The notes: generated from the letters alone by a model not told the origin. A stretch of DNA of 64,000 bases from Neoroseomonas alkaliterrae (GCF_014199195.1 NZ_JACIJE010000011.1:1-64000), one strand, 5' to 3'. Positions 33,205 through 42,804 are shown, counted from the stretch's first letter. Numbers and translations are program-made.

Positions 33205-34602
33205 TCAGGCGGCGTTGCGATGGGCATGGGCGCGGACCGCCGCCTCGATGGCGGCGAGGTCGTTCGGCAGGACGCCGTAGCGCTCCTCCCGCTCATATAG
33301 GTCGGAAAGCCGCGCCGGCAGGGGGGGGCGCAGGCCGGTCGCGCGTTCCACGGCGTCAGGGAACTTGGCCGGATGGGCGGTGGCGGCGACGACGACCGGG
33401 ATGGCGGCATCCTCGGGTGCCAGCGCGCGCGCGGCGGCGGTGCCGACGGCGGTGTGCGGGTCGGCGAGGTAGCCGGCCTCGCGGTGCAGCCGGGCGATCT
33501 CGGCGATGGTGCCCGCATCGTCGAGCGCGAAGCCGCGGAACAGCGCGGTCGCCCTGCGCCAGGCGGCGTCGGGCACGGGCATGCGGCCCTCGGCGCGGAA
33601 GCGCCTCATGGCCTCGGCGGTGGCCTCGGCGTCGCGCTCCAGCAGTTCGAACAGCAGCCGCTCGAAATTCGACGAGACCTGGATGTCCATCGAGGGCGAG
33701 AGGGAGGGCTCGACCGGCCGCGTGCTCATGTCGTTGGCGGCGAGGAAGCGGGCGAGGATGTCGTTGCGGTTCGAGGCGACGACGAAGCGCGCGATGGGCA
33801 GGCCCATCCGCCGCGCCGCCCAGGCCGCCAGGACGTTGCCGAAATTGCCCGTGGGCACGGCGACCGCCACCTCGCGGTCCGGCGCGCCGAGCGTCAGTGC
33901 AGCGGCGGCGTAGTAGGGGATCTGCGCGGCGATGCGCGCCCAGTTGATCGAGTTCACCGCCGAGAGGTTCATCTCGGCGCGGAAGGGCGCGTCGTTGAAC
34001 ATCGCCTTCACCAGGTCCTGGCAGGCGTCGAAATCGCCCCGCACCGCGATGTTCTTCACGTTCGGCGAGAGCACCGTGGTCATCTGCCGGCGCTGCACCT
34101 CGGAGGTGCGGTTCTCCGGGTGCAGGATCACGATGTCCACCGCCGCGCGGTCACGGCAGGCCTCGATGGCCGCCGAGCCGGTATCGCCCGAGGTGGCGCC
34201 GACGATCGTCACCCTTTCGCCCCGCTTCGCCAGCACGTGGTCGAACATGCGCCCCAGCAGTTGCAGCGCCATGTCCTTGAAGGCGAGCGTCGGGCCGTGG
34301 AACAGCTCGAGGGCGAAGACGCGCGTGTCGAGCTGCACCAGCGGCGCGACGGCCGGATGGCCGAAGCCGGCATAGGCGTCGCGGCACATCGCCTCGATCG
34401 GCATCGCGCCCGCCCCGAACAGCGCGAGGATGCGCGCGGCGAGCACCGGATAGGGCAGGCCGCGCATCGCCCGCCATTCCGCGGCGCCGAGTTCCGGCCA
34501 GGTCTCGGGCACGAACAGCCCGCCATCCTCGGCCAGGCCCGCGAGCAGGACGGATTCGAAGTCGCGCGGGGCGGCCTGCCCGCGGGTGGAGACATAGCGC
34601 AT
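33205..34602 (-). CDS. thrC: Threonine synthase
   Basis: ThrC converts O-phosphohomoserine to threonine using pyridoxal phosphate. The 465-residue product is full length. It starts MRYVSTRGQAAPRDFESVLLAGLAEDGGLFVP (read in parts). The PLP lysine lies in the stretch GPTLAFKDMALQLLGRMFD (about residues 103-121) and the phosphate-binding loop is ATSGDTGSAAI. VAVPTGNFGNVLAAWAARRMGLPI is also typical of the bacterial class. The gene is between the sulfotransferase and the M16 peptidase genes on the same strand. Confidence 0.96.
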   Translation of the reverse strand: MRYVSTRGQAAPRDFESVLLAGLAEDGGLFVPETWPELGAAEWRAMRGLPYPVLAARILALFGAGAMPIEAMCRDAYAGFGHPAVAPLVQLDTRVFALELFHGPTLAFKDMALQLLGRMFDHVLAKRGERVTIVGATSGDTGSAAIEACRDRAAVDIVILHPENRTSEVQRRQMTTVLSPNVKNIAVRGDFDACQDLVKAMFNDAPFRAEMNLSAVNSINWARIAAQIPYYAAAALTLGAPDREVAVAVPTGNFGNVLAAWAARRMGLPIARFVVASNRNDILARFLAANDMSTRPVEPSLSPSMDIQVSSNFERLLFELLERDAEATAEAMRRFRAEGRMPVPDAAWRRATALFRGFALDDAGTIAEIARLHREAGYLADPHTAVGTAAARALAPEDAAIPVVVAATAHPAKFPDAVERATGLRPPLPARLSDLYEREERYGVLPNDLAAIEAAVRAHAHRNAA

Positions 34603-34634
34603 GGCGGTCGTTTAACGCCCCGCCGCGCCCCCGC

Positions 34635-35441
34635 CTACACCCCGTAGCGCAGCATCTCCGTCCCGAAAGTCTCGAAGCCGAGCCGGATCTCCGCCTCCCC
34701 CAGAAGGTCGGGGTAGCGCAGCCGGGACGGCGATTCGCCCACGAAGTAGGCGCCTATCGCCGCCCGCACCCGTTCGGGGGCCATCTGCGCCGCCGCCTGC
34801 CGCAGATCCGCCTCCCGCCAGGGCAGGCCGAGCGCCGTGGCGGCCATCAGCAGCCGCCACGCCGGCTCCCGCACCATCCGGTCGTAGGACAGGACCGTGC
34901 AGGGCACCGCCACCTCCGCCATCGCCGCGTGCCACTCCGCCAGATGCGCCGACCAGCTGCCCAGGGCCGGAAGGAAGTTCGGTGCGCCGCGATGCTCGCA
35001 GAACTGGCGGAAGAAGGCGCGCACATCGCCGCGTTCCGCCGCCGCCGCGAAGGAGGTCTCCGCACGCCCGATCCCCGGCACCATGCCCTGCGTCGCGATC
35101 GCGAAGCGGCAGACCGACAACGCCACCTCGAAGGGGTGCCGCTGGACGTAGAGGATGCGCCCGACCCGCGCCCAGATATCGGGGAACGCCTTGCGGAACC
35201 TGCCCGGCGGGCTGTGCGTCCGCACCAGGAGGCGATCGAGCCGCGCCACCGACCTGTCGAAGGCTTCACGGTCCAGCGCGTCATCGAGGTTGAAGTCGAA
35301 CCGCGCCGGCGGCGCGCCCCTCGCCCCCCGCGGCCCGTGGTCCTGATGCCAGCGCGCTTCGGCGCGCGCGCAGCAGCCGGCGGTGAAGGTGGTGCCGGAC
35401 CGCGGATACCCTGCGACCAGGGTGATGCTCGCCCCAGCCAT
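34635..35441 (-). CDS. Sulfotransferase family protein
   Basis: A 268-residue protein with the 5'-phosphosulfate-binding loop YPRSGTTF (about residues 12-19), and a second phosphate-binding segment, ILYVQRHPFEVALSVCRFA (about residues 96-114), that matches the 3'-phosphate motif of PAPS-dependent sulfotransferases. The acceptor is unknown. It lies 6 bases after the M32 carboxypeptidase gene and upstream of thrC. It is thus an insertion into a run of genes otherwise seen together around the cytochrome oxidase cluster. Confidence 0.85.
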   Translation of the reverse strand: MAGASITLVAGYPRSGTTFTAGCCARAEARWHQDHGPRGARGAPPARFDFNLDDALDREAFDRSVARLDRLLVRTHSPPGRFRKAFPDIWARVGRILYVQRHPFEVALSVCRFAIATQGMVPGIGRAETSFAAAAERGDVRAFFRQFCEHRGAPNFLPALGSWSAHLAEWHAAMAEVAVPCTVLSYDRMVREPAWRLLMAATALGLPWREADLRQAAAQMAPERVRAAIGAYFVGESPSRLRYPDLLGEAEIRLGFETFGTEMLRYGV

Positions 35442-35447
35442 CCGCCC

Positions 35448-36935
35448 TCAGGCCTGCAGGTAGCGCGCCGTCAGGTGCTCGGTGAAGTCGGCGGGGTCGA
35501 GGGGCTTGCCGGTGGCCTCGCGCAGCAGGTCCTGGAAGCCGAGCAGCGAGCCCTTGCCATGGACATGGGCGCGCAGCCAGCCGAGCAGCGGCGCCATCTC
35601 CCCTTCCGCCAGCGCCTCGGCGAGGCCGGGCACCGCGGCGCGCGCGGCCTTCATCAGCTGCGCCGCCGCCATGGCGCCGAGGGTGTAGGAGGGGAAATAG
35701 CCGAAGGCGCCGTCGTGCCAGTGGATGTCCTGCAGGCAGCCCTTCGCGTCGTCGGGCGGGGTGATGCCGAGCATGTCCCGCATGCCCTCGTTCCAGGCCG
35801 CCGGCAGGTCGGCGACATCGAGCGCACCGCCGATCAGCGCGCGCTCGAGCCGGAAGCGAAGGATGACATGGGCGGGATAGGTGATCTCGTCCGCATCCAC
35901 GCGGATGAAGCCGCGCCCCACGCGCCGCCACAGCCGCGCGAGGTTGCCGGCCTCGTAGGGCTCGGCCGGCCCGCCGAAGGCCTCGCGCAGCTCGCGGCCG
36001 AGGAAACCGAGGAAGGCGTCCGAGCGGCAGGCCTGCATCTCGACGATCAGGGATTGCGATTCATGCGCCCCCATGCCGGCCGCCTCGCCCACCGGCTGGC
36101 GCGCCCACTCCTTCGGCAGCCCGCGCTCGTAGAGCGCATGGCCGGTCTCGTGCAGCACGCCGAGCAGCGCCTTCGCGACATCCTGCTCGTCGTAGAAGGT
36201 GGTGATGCGCACATCCTCGGGCGTGCCGCCGCAGAAGGGATGCAGCGACTCGTCGAGCCGCGCATGCTCGTAGTCGAGACCGATGCGCGCCGAAAGCCGC
36301 CGGCAGAGCGCGCGCTGCACCTCGACCGGGAAGGGCCCGGGCAGCGGGACGGGCTCGGGGCGTGCGGCCTGGATCGCCTCGGCGCGCGGCAGGGCGTCGC
36401 GCAGGAAGGCCTCGTAGGCGGCGAAGACGGGCTCGACATCGGCCGCGGCGATGCCGGGCTGGTAGCCGTCCATCAGCGCGTCATAGGGGTCCATCTCCAG
36501 CGCGGCGCCGAGGGCCTGCGCCGTCTCGCGCTGCAGGCGCACCACCTCGGCGAGCGCCGGTCGCACCAGGGCGAAGTCGGCGCGCGCCTTGGCCTCGCGC
36601 CAGGTCTTCTCGCAGGCCGAGTTGGCGCGCGCCGCCGCCTCCACGAGTTCGGTCGGCAGTGCCGTCGCCCGCGCATGGGCGCGCGCCATGAGGCGGAGAT
36701 TGGTCTCCGCCCAGATGCCGTCGGCGCGCGCGATGGCGAGATCCTCCGCCACCACCGGGGCCGTCAGCAGCTCGTGCGCGAGGCCGGCCAGGGCGGCGAG
36801 CTGCTCCCCGCGCGAAGCCGCGCCGCCCGGCGGCATCATGGCGCTGGCGTCCCAATGGAGCATGCCGGCCGCCTCGTTCAGCGCGGCGATGCGCGCGAAG
36901 CGGGCCTTCAGGCGGGCATGGGCGGCATTGGGCAT
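35448..36935 (-). CDS. M32 family carboxypeptidase (Taq-type)
   Basis: A 495-residue metallo-carboxypeptidase. It has the zinc motif HETGH in LLGVLHETGHALYERGLP (about residues 260-277), with the third ligand Glu in MGAHESQSLIVEMQ, and DVRITTFYDEQDV before it. The C-terminal HDGAFGYFPSYTLGAMAAAQL is a conserved family block. The length is normal. Its ATG follows the SURF1 stop directly, with no bases between, so the two are probably co-translated. It cleaves single residues from peptide C-termini; a link to oxidase assembly is not evident. Confidence 0.95.
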   Translation of the reverse strand: MPNAAHARLKARFARIAALNEAAGMLHWDASAMMPPGGAASRGEQLAALAGLAHELLTAPVVAEDLAIARADGIWAETNLRLMARAHARATALPTELVEAAARANSACEKTWREAKARADFALVRPALAEVVRLQRETAQALGAALEMDPYDALMDGYQPGIAAADVEPVFAAYEAFLRDALPRAEAIQAARPEPVPLPGPFPVEVQRALCRRLSARIGLDYEHARLDESLHPFCGGTPEDVRITTFYDEQDVAKALLGVLHETGHALYERGLPKEWARQPVGEAAGMGAHESQSLIVEMQACRSDAFLGFLGRELREAFGGPAEPYEAGNLARLWRRVGRGFIRVDADEITYPAHVILRFRLERALIGGALDVADLPAAWNEGMRDMLGITPPDDAKGCLQDIHWHDGAFGYFPSYTLGAMAAAQLMKAARAAVPGLAEALAEGEMAPLLGWLRAHVHGKGSLLGFQDLLREATGKPLDPADFTEHLTARYLQA

Positions 36936-37613
36936 TCAGGCATCCTCCTTCAGGCGGCGGCGTGCCCAGACCAGGAAGACGCCGGCGAGCGCGGCGGCGA
37001 CGCCATACCAGGTCACGACATAGCCGAGATGGTTGTTGGTCGGGCGCGGGAGCGTCCGGGCGGGCTCGGGCAGGCCGCCGCCCTCGCCCATCGCGGTCAG
37101 GCCGAAGGGCGCCACGCGCGGCAGGCCGAGGGCGGCGCCGATCGCGGCCGGGTCGAAGGTGTAGAAGCGCCGGCCGGGCACGTCGTCGGCCGCGGCGAAG
37201 CGGCCCGCCGTCTCGCCCTCGCGGATGAAGCCGGTGACGCGCTGCTCGCCCTCCGGCCTGGCGATCGGGCGGTCGCCCTGGACGGGGACCCAGCCGCGGT
37301 CCACCAGGATCGGGTCCGCGCCTTCCCGCAGCAGCGGCGTCAGCAGCCGCGCTCCGAGCGTCGCGCCGCGCACCTCGAGGCCGAGCAGCGCCTCCCGCGC
37401 ATGGTCGAAGCGCCCGGTGACGAAGACCTTGGTGAAGGGCTCGGGCTCGGCGGGGAGCGGGATGGCGGGCGCGGCCTCGGCGTCGGCGATGCGCGCGATC
37501 AGCTCGGTCTTCCAGGCCAGCCGCTGCACCTGCCAGGTGCCGAGGCCGAGCAGCACGGCCAGCACCGGCAGCACCACGAGCAGGGGAAGCAGGACGGGGC
37601 GCAGGCGGAGCAT
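36936..37613 (-). CDS. SURF1 family cytochrome oxidase assembly protein
   Basis: SURF1 (Shy1) helps insert heme a into cytochrome c oxidase subunit I. The 225-residue product has the standard two-span layout: an N-terminal membrane segment with LGLGTWQVQRLAWKTELI (about residues 22-39), a periplasmic domain with GRFDHAREALLG and ILVDRGWVP, and a C-terminal span beginning NNHLGYVVTWYGVAAA. The location downstream of the ctaCDBGE genes fits that role. Confidence 0.95.
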   Translation of the reverse strand: MLRLRPVLLPLLVVLPVLAVLLGLGTWQVQRLAWKTELIARIADAEAAPAIPLPAEPEPFTKVFVTGRFDHAREALLGLEVRGATLGARLLTPLLREGADPILVDRGWVPVQGDRPIARPEGEQRVTGFIREGETAGRFAAADDVPGRRFYTFDPAAIGAALGLPRVAPFGLTAMGEGGGLPEPARTLPRPTNNHLGYVVTWYGVAAALAGVFLVWARRRLKEDA

Positions 37614-37662
37614 GGCCCGGCCTATAGGCGCTGCGCCGCGCGGCCGGAAGCCCGCGGCGTGG

Positions 37663-37857
37663 TCAGCCCTCGGCCCCGGCGCCCGGTTCCAGGCCGCCCG
37701 GCCCGGGGCCCGGCCGCACGCCGCCCAGGAGCCAGCCGATCACCGCCCCGGCGGCGGCGAGGCCGGCCGTCCAGCCCGCATCCGCCTCGAAGGTGAAGGC
37801 CAGGAACCAGCCGACGATGGCGCCCACCAGGGCGAGACCGATGCGCAGACCCGACAT
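37663..37857 (-). CDS. Small membrane protein of unknown function (64 aa)
   Basis: The 64-residue product has two hydrophobic segments (about residues 4-22 and 29-46) and a glycine- and proline-rich tail. A strong ribosome site (GGAGGGAGGG) lies 8 bases before the ATG, which is the main support. It is placed between the DUF983 and SURF1 genes in the oxidase cluster, so a role in oxidase assembly is possible but unproven. No family is recognised. Confidence 0.65.
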   Translation of the reverse strand: MSGLRIGLALVGAIVGWFLAFTFEADAGWTAGLAAAGAVIGWLLGGVRPGPGPGGLEPGAGAEG

Positions 37858-37878
37858 CTCCCTATCCCTCCCTCCGGT

Positions 37879-38244
37879 TCAGCCGCCATCCGTTCGCATG
37901 GTGTCGCGGCGGTGCCGCCATTGCAGGGTGATGAGGGCGGCCTTGGCCACCCGCATCGTCAGCACCGCCAGCGGCAGCACGACGGCCGGCCACAGCACGG
38001 CATGGACCCAGAGCGGCGGCTCGAACCGCACATCCACCCAGAGCGCGCCGATCACCGCCAGCGCGCCGACGAGGAAGATGGCCGCGACCGCCGGCCCATC
38101 CCCGGCGTCATGGGCCCTGAGGTCGAGGCCGCAGGATCCGCAGGTGTCGCGCACCTCCAGAAGGCCCCGGAACAGCGCGCCCTGCCCGCAGCGCGGGCAG
38201 CGGCCGAACAGGGCGGCCGAAAGCGGTGATGCGCCTCGCGGCAT
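37879..38244 (-). CDS. DUF983 family protein
   Basis: A 121-residue membrane protein of DUF983. It has two Cys-x-x-Cys pairs near the N-terminus (CPRCGQG and CGSCGLDL, about residues 16-41), as in a zinc ribbon, the family's HDAGDGPAVAAIFLVG stretch, and two hydrophobic segments. The family is commonly found with cytochrome oxidase genes in alphaproteobacteria, as here between ctaE and SURF1. The biochemical role is unknown. A ribosome site GAGGGAGA precedes the ATG. Confidence 0.9.
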   Translation of the reverse strand: MPRGASPLSAALFGRCPRCGQGALFRGLLEVRDTCGSCGLDLRAHDAGDGPAVAAIFLVGALAVIGALWVDVRFEPPLWVHAVLWPAVVLPLAVLTMRVAKAALITLQWRHRRDTMRTDGG

Positions 38245-38287
38245 CGGGATCTCCCTCGTGGGGCGAAGCGCCCCCTTGAACGGCGAA

Positions 38288-38312
38288 CGGCCGGCCCTTG
38301 CGGGGCCGGCCG
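38288..38312 (-). terminator. Strong hairpin downstream of ctaE
   Basis: CGGCCGGCCC (38288-38297) and GGGCCGGCCG (38303-38312) form a perfect 10-bp stem with a 5-base loop, 61 bases beyond the ctaE stop on its strand. It may end or weaken transcription before the DUF983-SURF1 genes. There is no T-run. Confidence 0.45.
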
Positions 38313-38373
38313 GCAGGAAAGGCGCGACCGCGCCCGGACCATCGGGCGCCAGGCGAGGCGCCCGCGCGCGAGC

Positions 38374-39234
38374 CTAGTGGTGCGCGATCTCGCCCGCGCC
38401 GAACCAGTAGATGCAGACGAAGAGGAACAGCCACACCACGTCCACGAAGTGCCAGTACCACGCCGCGGCCTCCAGCCCGAAATGCTTCTGCGGCGTGAAG
38501 TGCCCCTTGATCGCGCGGACAAGGCAGACCGCGAGGAAGGTGGTGCCGACGATGACGTGGAAGCCGTGGAAGCCGGTGGCGAGGAAGAACACCGAGGGAT
38601 AGACGCCGCCCGAGAAGGGGAAGGGCGCGATCGAATATTCCTTCGCCTGCAGCAGCGTGAACAGGATGCCGAGGGCGACGGTCAGCGCGAGGCCGTTGAT
38701 CAGCCCCTTGCGGTCGTTGTTGAGCAGCGAGGCATGTGCCCAGGTCACCGTGCAGCCCGAGAGCAGCAGGATCATGGTGTTGAGGAAGGGCAGGTCCCAC
38801 GGGTCGAAGGTCTTGATCCCCGCCGGCGGCCAGACCGCCTGCGCGGCGCCCGAGACGTGCTCCGGATAGAGCGCGAAGTGGAACCAGGCCCAGAAGAAGG
38901 CGACGAAGAACATCACCTCGGAGGCGATGAACAGCACCATGCCGTAGCGCAGGCCGATTCGCACGATCGGGCTGTGCAGGCCGGGCGTCTGGCTCTCCTT
39001 CACGACATCGCGCCACCACATGAACATGGTGCCGAGCGTCATGGCGAGGCCGAGCCAGAACACCCACTGCGAGCCGGTATGCGCCCAGAGGATGATGCCG
39101 AGCACCAGCGCACCGCCGCCGAAGGCGCCGGTCAGCGGCCAGGGCGACGGATCCACCAGGTGGTAGGGGTGCTTGTAGGGCGAAGCGGAGTGACCGTTCG
39201 CCGTGTCGCCATGGGCGTGGCTGGTGCTGGCCAT
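38374..39234 (-). CDS. ctaE: Cytochrome c oxidase subunit III
   Basis: Subunit III of the aa3-type terminal oxidase, a seven-span membrane protein. The 286-residue product has KHPYHLVDPSPWPLTGAFG at the start, then the family blocks GMVLFIASEVMFFVAFFWAWFH (about residues 97-118) and TGFHGFHVIVGTTFLAVCL, and it ends near WYWHFVDVVWLFLFVCIYW. The ATG at 39234 gives the family N-terminus; an in-frame extension of 19 codons upstream was rejected. It follows ctaG on the strand after 168 non-coding bases. Confidence 0.97.
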   Translation of the reverse strand: MASTSHAHGDTANGHSASPYKHPYHLVDPSPWPLTGAFGGGALVLGIILWAHTGSQWVFWLGLAMTLGTMFMWWRDVVKESQTPGLHSPIVRIGLRYGMVLFIASEVMFFVAFFWAWFHFALYPEHVSGAAQAVWPPAGIKTFDPWDLPFLNTMILLLSGCTVTWAHASLLNNDRKGLINGLALTVALGILFTLLQAKEYSIAPFPFSGGVYPSVFFLATGFHGFHVIVGTTFLAVCLVRAIKGHFTPQKHFGLEAAAWYWHFVDVVWLFLFVCIYWFGAGEIAHH

Positions 39235-39402
39235 CGGAATTCCTGGACCTGAAACGGGCGCGCGCCGGCAGCCGGGACCGCCTTCGCGCATCGCGCCGCA
39301 TCAATCCCGAAAACCCCTGCGGGATCAAGCCCTGCGGCGCGGATCGCAGCCTCGAACCGCGGGCGCAACCAGCGGCGCGGCGACCGCGGCCGCCCGCGGC
39401 GT

Positions 39403-40023
39403 TCAGTTCGTCCGCGCCGCCCCCGCGCGGCCGACATGCGGCCCCGCATTCGCGAGCGCGCCGGCGCGCCGCGCATCCTCCATGGTGCGGAAGAAGGTGT
39501 AGGAGAGGGTGATGGTGGTGACGTCGCGCGTGTTCGGGTCCTCCGCGATGCGCGGATCAACCCAGAAGGAGACCGGCATGTCCACCCGCTGGCCGGGGGT
39601 CAGCGTCTGCTCGTCGAAGCAGAAGCAGGCGACCTTGTGGAAGTAGCGCCCGACCTTTTCGGGCGTCACGTTGTAGACCGAGATGCCGGTGACCGGCGTG
39701 TCCGAGCGGTTCTGGGCGGAGTAGAAGGCAAGCCCCTCCTCGCCCAGCCGCACCGTCATCGCGGTCTGCTCGGCCTGGAATCGCCAGGGCAGGTTCGGCT
39801 GCGTGGTCGCGGCGAAGCGGACGGTGATGGTCCGGTCCGTCGCCCCGGGGGCGGGCTGGCCGATCTGCGGCGTGCCGCCATAGCCGGTGACGCGGCAGAA
39901 AAGGTCATAGAGCGGCACGGCCGCGAAGGAGAGGCCGACCATGCCGACCACCACGCCGAAGACGGCGGCGGCGGTGCGGCGGTTCCGGCGGGCGATGGCG
40001 TCGCGATCCATGGCCTTTCCCAT
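39403..40023 (-). CDS. ctaG: Cytochrome oxidase copper chaperone CtaG (Cox11)
   Basis: CtaG delivers copper to the CuB site of oxidase subunit I. The 206-residue product has one N-terminal membrane anchor (about residues 18-40) and a periplasmic beta domain with the copper-binding motif FHKVACFCFDEQTLTPGQ (about residues 128-145, CFCF). PVSFWVDP is also conserved. ATG 40011 is an alternative start four codons on. The gene is in the standard place between coxF and ctaE. Confidence 0.96.
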   Translation of the reverse strand: MGKAMDRDAIARRNRRTAAAVFGVVVGMVGLSFAAVPLYDLFCRVTGYGGTPQIGQPAPGATDRTITVRFAATTQPNLPWRFQAEQTAMTVRLGEEGLAFYSAQNRSDTPVTGISVYNVTPEKVGRYFHKVACFCFDEQTLTPGQRVDMPVSFWVDPRIAEDPNTRDVTTITLSYTFFRTMEDARRAGALANAGPHVGRAGAARTN

Positions 40024-40080
40024 TGGGGCTTCGGTGCCCGGCGCGCAAGCCGCGTGTTTGCAACGCCGTGCAACGCCGGC

Positions 40081-40209
40081 TCAGGCGCGCAGCAGCCGCG
40101 CCATGCCGATGAAATAGAACAGGACCGACAGCGCCACCAGCACGAGCAGGATGGCGATGTTGCGCGCGCGCCGGCGCTTCTCGAACAGCGCCCTTTCCTC
40201 GGGGGTCAT
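40081..40209 (-). CDS. CoxF-like small membrane protein (42 aa)
   Basis: The 42-residue product has a charged N-terminus ([17 protein letters not shown]) and one hydrophobic segment. Small proteins of this shape are found between ctaB and ctaG in many alphaproteobacteria and are called CoxF. Its ATG overlaps the ctaB stop by four bases (ATGA), which supports translation. The role in oxidase biogenesis is not known in detail. Confidence 0.82.
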   Translation of the reverse strand: MTPEERALFEKRRRARNIAILLVLVALSVLFYFIGMARLLRA

Positions 40210-41165
40210 GGGCCGAAGACCAGCCGGTCGGCCGCCAGCGCGGCGAACAGCACGAAGAGGTAGGTGAGCGAGAAGCGGAAGCAGGCCTTGGCCGGCGCAT
40301 CCCGGGTGAGGGAGCGTCCCTCCGCATCCTGCGCGTCGCGCAGCACGGCGAGCGCGTGGCGCAGGAACAGCGCGCCGAGCGCCGCCGCCACCACCGCATA
40401 GGCCCCGGAGGCGAAGCCGACCGCCCATGGCGCGAGGCCGAGCGGCGCCAGCAGCACCGTGTAGGCCAGGATGTGCCGCCGCGTCCGCCGCGCCCCGTCC
40501 GTGACGGGCAGCATCGGCACGCCGGCGCGGGCGTAGTCGTCATGCGCCCAGAGGCTCAGCGCCCAGAAATGCGGCGGCGTCCAGGCGAAGATGATGGCGA
40601 AGAGCAGGACGGGAACGAGCGTGACGTCGCCGGTCACCGCGGCCCATCCGATCACCGGCGGAAAGGCGCCGGCCGCGCCGCCGATGACGATGTTCTGCGG
40701 CGTGCGGCGCTTCAGCCACATGGTGTAGACGAAGACGTAGAAGGCGATGGACAGCGCCAGCACGCCCGCCGCGACGAGATTGGTCGCGAGCCACATCAGC
40801 GTGACCGAGGCGACCGAGAGCATCACCCCGAAGGCGAGCGCCGCGTTGGGCTGGATGCGCCCGTCCGGGATCGGGCGGCGGGCGGTGCGCCGCATCACCG
40901 CGTCGATGTCGCGGTCATACCACATGTTGATGGCGCCCGCGGCCCCGGCCGCCACCGCGATGCACAGGATGGCCGTGCCCGCCAGCACGGGATGCATGGC
41001 GAGCGCGCCGGGCGCGACCAGCATGCCCACGAGCCCCGAGAAGACGACGAGCGTCATCACGCGCGGCTTGAGCAGCGCGATCCAGTCGCCGACTTCCGAC
41101 ATGTCGTAGGAAGCAGGAAGGGGGGCCGCGCCCCCCTGCCCCGGTTCCATGGCGGTGTCGCTCAT
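40206..41165 (-). CDS. ctaB: Heme O synthase (protoheme IX farnesyltransferase)
   Basis: CtaB attaches a farnesyl group to heme b, making heme O on the way to heme A for the oxidase. The product is up to 319 residues with about nine hydrophobic segments and the prenyltransferase motifs [19 protein letters not shown] (about residues 81-99) and [18 protein letters not shown]. The start is uncertain. ATG 41165 adds a glycine/proline-rich stretch encoded by a G/C-run hairpin (41120-41136), while ATG 41102 begins [16 protein letters not shown], the usual family start. It is coupled to coxF downstream. Confidence 0.95.
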   Translation of the reverse strand: MSDTAMEPGQGGAAPLPASYDMSEVGDWIALLKPRVMTLVVFSGLVGMLVAPGALAMHPVLAGTAILCIAVAAGAAGAINMWYDRDIDAVMRRTARRPIPDGRIQPNAALAFGVMLSVASVTLMWLATNLVAAGVLALSIAFYVFVYTMWLKRRTPQNIVIGGAAGAFPPVIGWAAVTGDVTLVPVLLFAIIFAWTPPHFWALSLWAHDDYARAGVPMLPVTDGARRTRRHILAYTVLLAPLGLAPWAVGFASGAYAVVAAALGALFLRHALAVLRDAQDAEGRSLTRDAPAKACFRFSLTYLFVLFAALAADRLVFGP

Positions 41166-41189
41166 GGCGTCTCCGTCAGGTCGCGCGCC

Positions 41190-42782
41190 CTACCGGACGC
41201 GCGGCAGCTCGTCGAAGGTGTGGAAGGGCGGCGGCGAGGAGACCTGCCATTCCAGCGTGGTCGCGCCGGGCCCCCAGGGGTTGGCCGCGGCCTTCTCGCC
41301 CGAGCGGAAGGTCAGCCACACCACGTAGATGAAGAGCAGGAGCGAGGCGGCCGAGATGTAGGAGCCCACCGAGGCGATGAAGTTCCACGCCGTCAGCGCC
41401 TCCGGGTAGTCCGGGTAGCGGCGCGGCATGCCCTGGTTGCCCGAGAAGTGCATCGGGAAGAAGGTCAGGTTCACGCCGACGAAGGTCAGCCAGAAATGCA
41501 CCTTGCCCCAGAACTCGGGGTACTGGCGGCCGCTCATCTTGCCGATCCAGTAGTAGAAGCCGGCATAGATGGAGAACACCGCGCCGAGGCTCAGCACGTA
41601 GTGGAAATGCGCCACCACGTAGTAGGTGTTGTGCAGGATCTGCGTGATCGGCGCATTCGCCAGCACCACGCCCGTCACGCCGCCCACGGTGAAGAGGAAG
41701 ATGAAGCCGATGGCGAACAGCATCGGCGTCTTCAGCTCGATCGAGCCGCCCCACATGGTGGCGATCCAGGAGAAGATCTTGATGCCGGTCGGCACGGCGA
41801 TGACCATGGTCGCGGCCATGAAGTAGGCGCGCGTGTCCACGTCCATGCCGGACTGGTACATGTGGTGCGCCCACACGATGAAGCCCACGAAGCCGATCGC
41901 CACCATGGCGTAGGCCATGCCGAGGTAGCCGAACACCGGCTTGCGGCTGAAGGTCGAGACGACGTGGCTGATGATCCCGAAGCCCGGCAGGATCATGATG
42001 TAGACTTCGGGGTGGCCGAAGAACCAGAACAGGTGCTGGAACAGCACCGGGTCGCCGCCGCCCTCGGGCCGGAAGAAGGCGGTGCCGAAGTTGCGGTCGG
42101 TGATCAGCATGGTGATCGCCCCGGCCAGCACCGGCACCGCGAGCAGCAGCAGGAAGGCGGTGACCAGCATGGACCACACGAACAGCGGCATCTTGTGCAG
42201 GGTCATGCCCGGCGCGCGCATGTTCAGGATGGTGGTGATGAAGTTGGCCGCGCCCATGATGGAGGAGGCGCCCGCCAGGTGCAGCGAGAACAGCGCCAGG
42301 TCCATTGCCATGGACGGGTGGTAGGTGCTGTCGGACAGCGGCGGATAGATCGTCCAGCCCGCGCCCGGCCCCTCGCCGACGAAAAGCGAGGCGCCCAGCA
42401 GCAGGAAGGCCGGCACCAGCAGCCAGAACGAGATGTTGTTCATGCGCGGGAAGGCCATGTCCGGCGCGCCGATCATGATCGGCACGAACCAGTTGCCGAA
42501 CCCGCCGATCAGCGCCGGCATGACCACGAAGAACACCATGATCAGCCCGTGTGCCGAGACGAAGGCGTTCCACACCTGCCCGTCGGCGAAGATCTGCATC
42601 CCCGGGGATTGCAGCTCCATGCGCATCAGCACCGACAACCCGACGCCGATCAGCGCCGCGATGACGGAGAAGATGATGTAGAGCGTCCCGATGTCCTTGT
42701 GGTTCGTCGAGAACAGCCAGCGAGCCACGAAGCCGGGCTTGTGGTCGTGGTGGTCGTGATGCGCGTCGGTTGCGGTCGCCAT
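41190..42782 (-). CDS. ctaD: Cytochrome c oxidase subunit I
   Basis: The catalytic, twelve-span subunit that holds heme a, heme a3 and CuB. The 530-residue product shows all main signatures: [14 protein letters not shown] at the start, the CuB and cross-link region [21 protein letters not shown] (about residues 252-272, His-Pro-Glu-Val-Tyr), [10 protein letters not shown] with the His pair, and [14 protein letters not shown] with the heme His ligands. The His-rich N-terminus (AHHDHHDH) is an unusual local feature. The ATG at 42782 has a clear ribosome site (GAGAGGAAG). It is the second gene of the oxidase operon. Confidence 0.98.
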   Translation of the reverse strand: MATATDAHHDHHDHKPGFVARWLFSTNHKDIGTLYIIFSVIAALIGVGLSVLMRMELQSPGMQIFADGQVWNAFVSAHGLIMVFFVVMPALIGGFGNWFVPIMIGAPDMAFPRMNNISFWLLVPAFLLLGASLFVGEGPGAGWTIYPPLSDSTYHPSMAMDLALFSLHLAGASSIMGAANFITTILNMRAPGMTLHKMPLFVWSMLVTAFLLLLAVPVLAGAITMLITDRNFGTAFFRPEGGGDPVLFQHLFWFFGHPEVYIMILPGFGIISHVVSTFSRKPVFGYLGMAYAMVAIGFVGFIVWAHHMYQSGMDVDTRAYFMAATMVIAVPTGIKIFSWIATMWGGSIELKTPMLFAIGFIFLFTVGGVTGVVLANAPITQILHNTYYVVAHFHYVLSLGAVFSIYAGFYYWIGKMSGRQYPEFWGKVHFWLTFVGVNLTFFPMHFSGNQGMPRRYPDYPEALTAWNFIASVGSYISAASLLLFIYVVWLTFRSGEKAAANPWGPGATTLEWQVSSPPPFHTFDELPRVR

Positions 42783-42804
42783 CGGTCTTCCTCTCGGCCG
42801 CGCC

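Noticed and set aside
34929-37796. A long plus-strand frame opposite the sulfotransferase, M32 and SURF1 genes
   Set aside because: The minus-strand genes carry clear catalytic motifs; the plus-strand product is low-complexity Arg/Gly/Ala.
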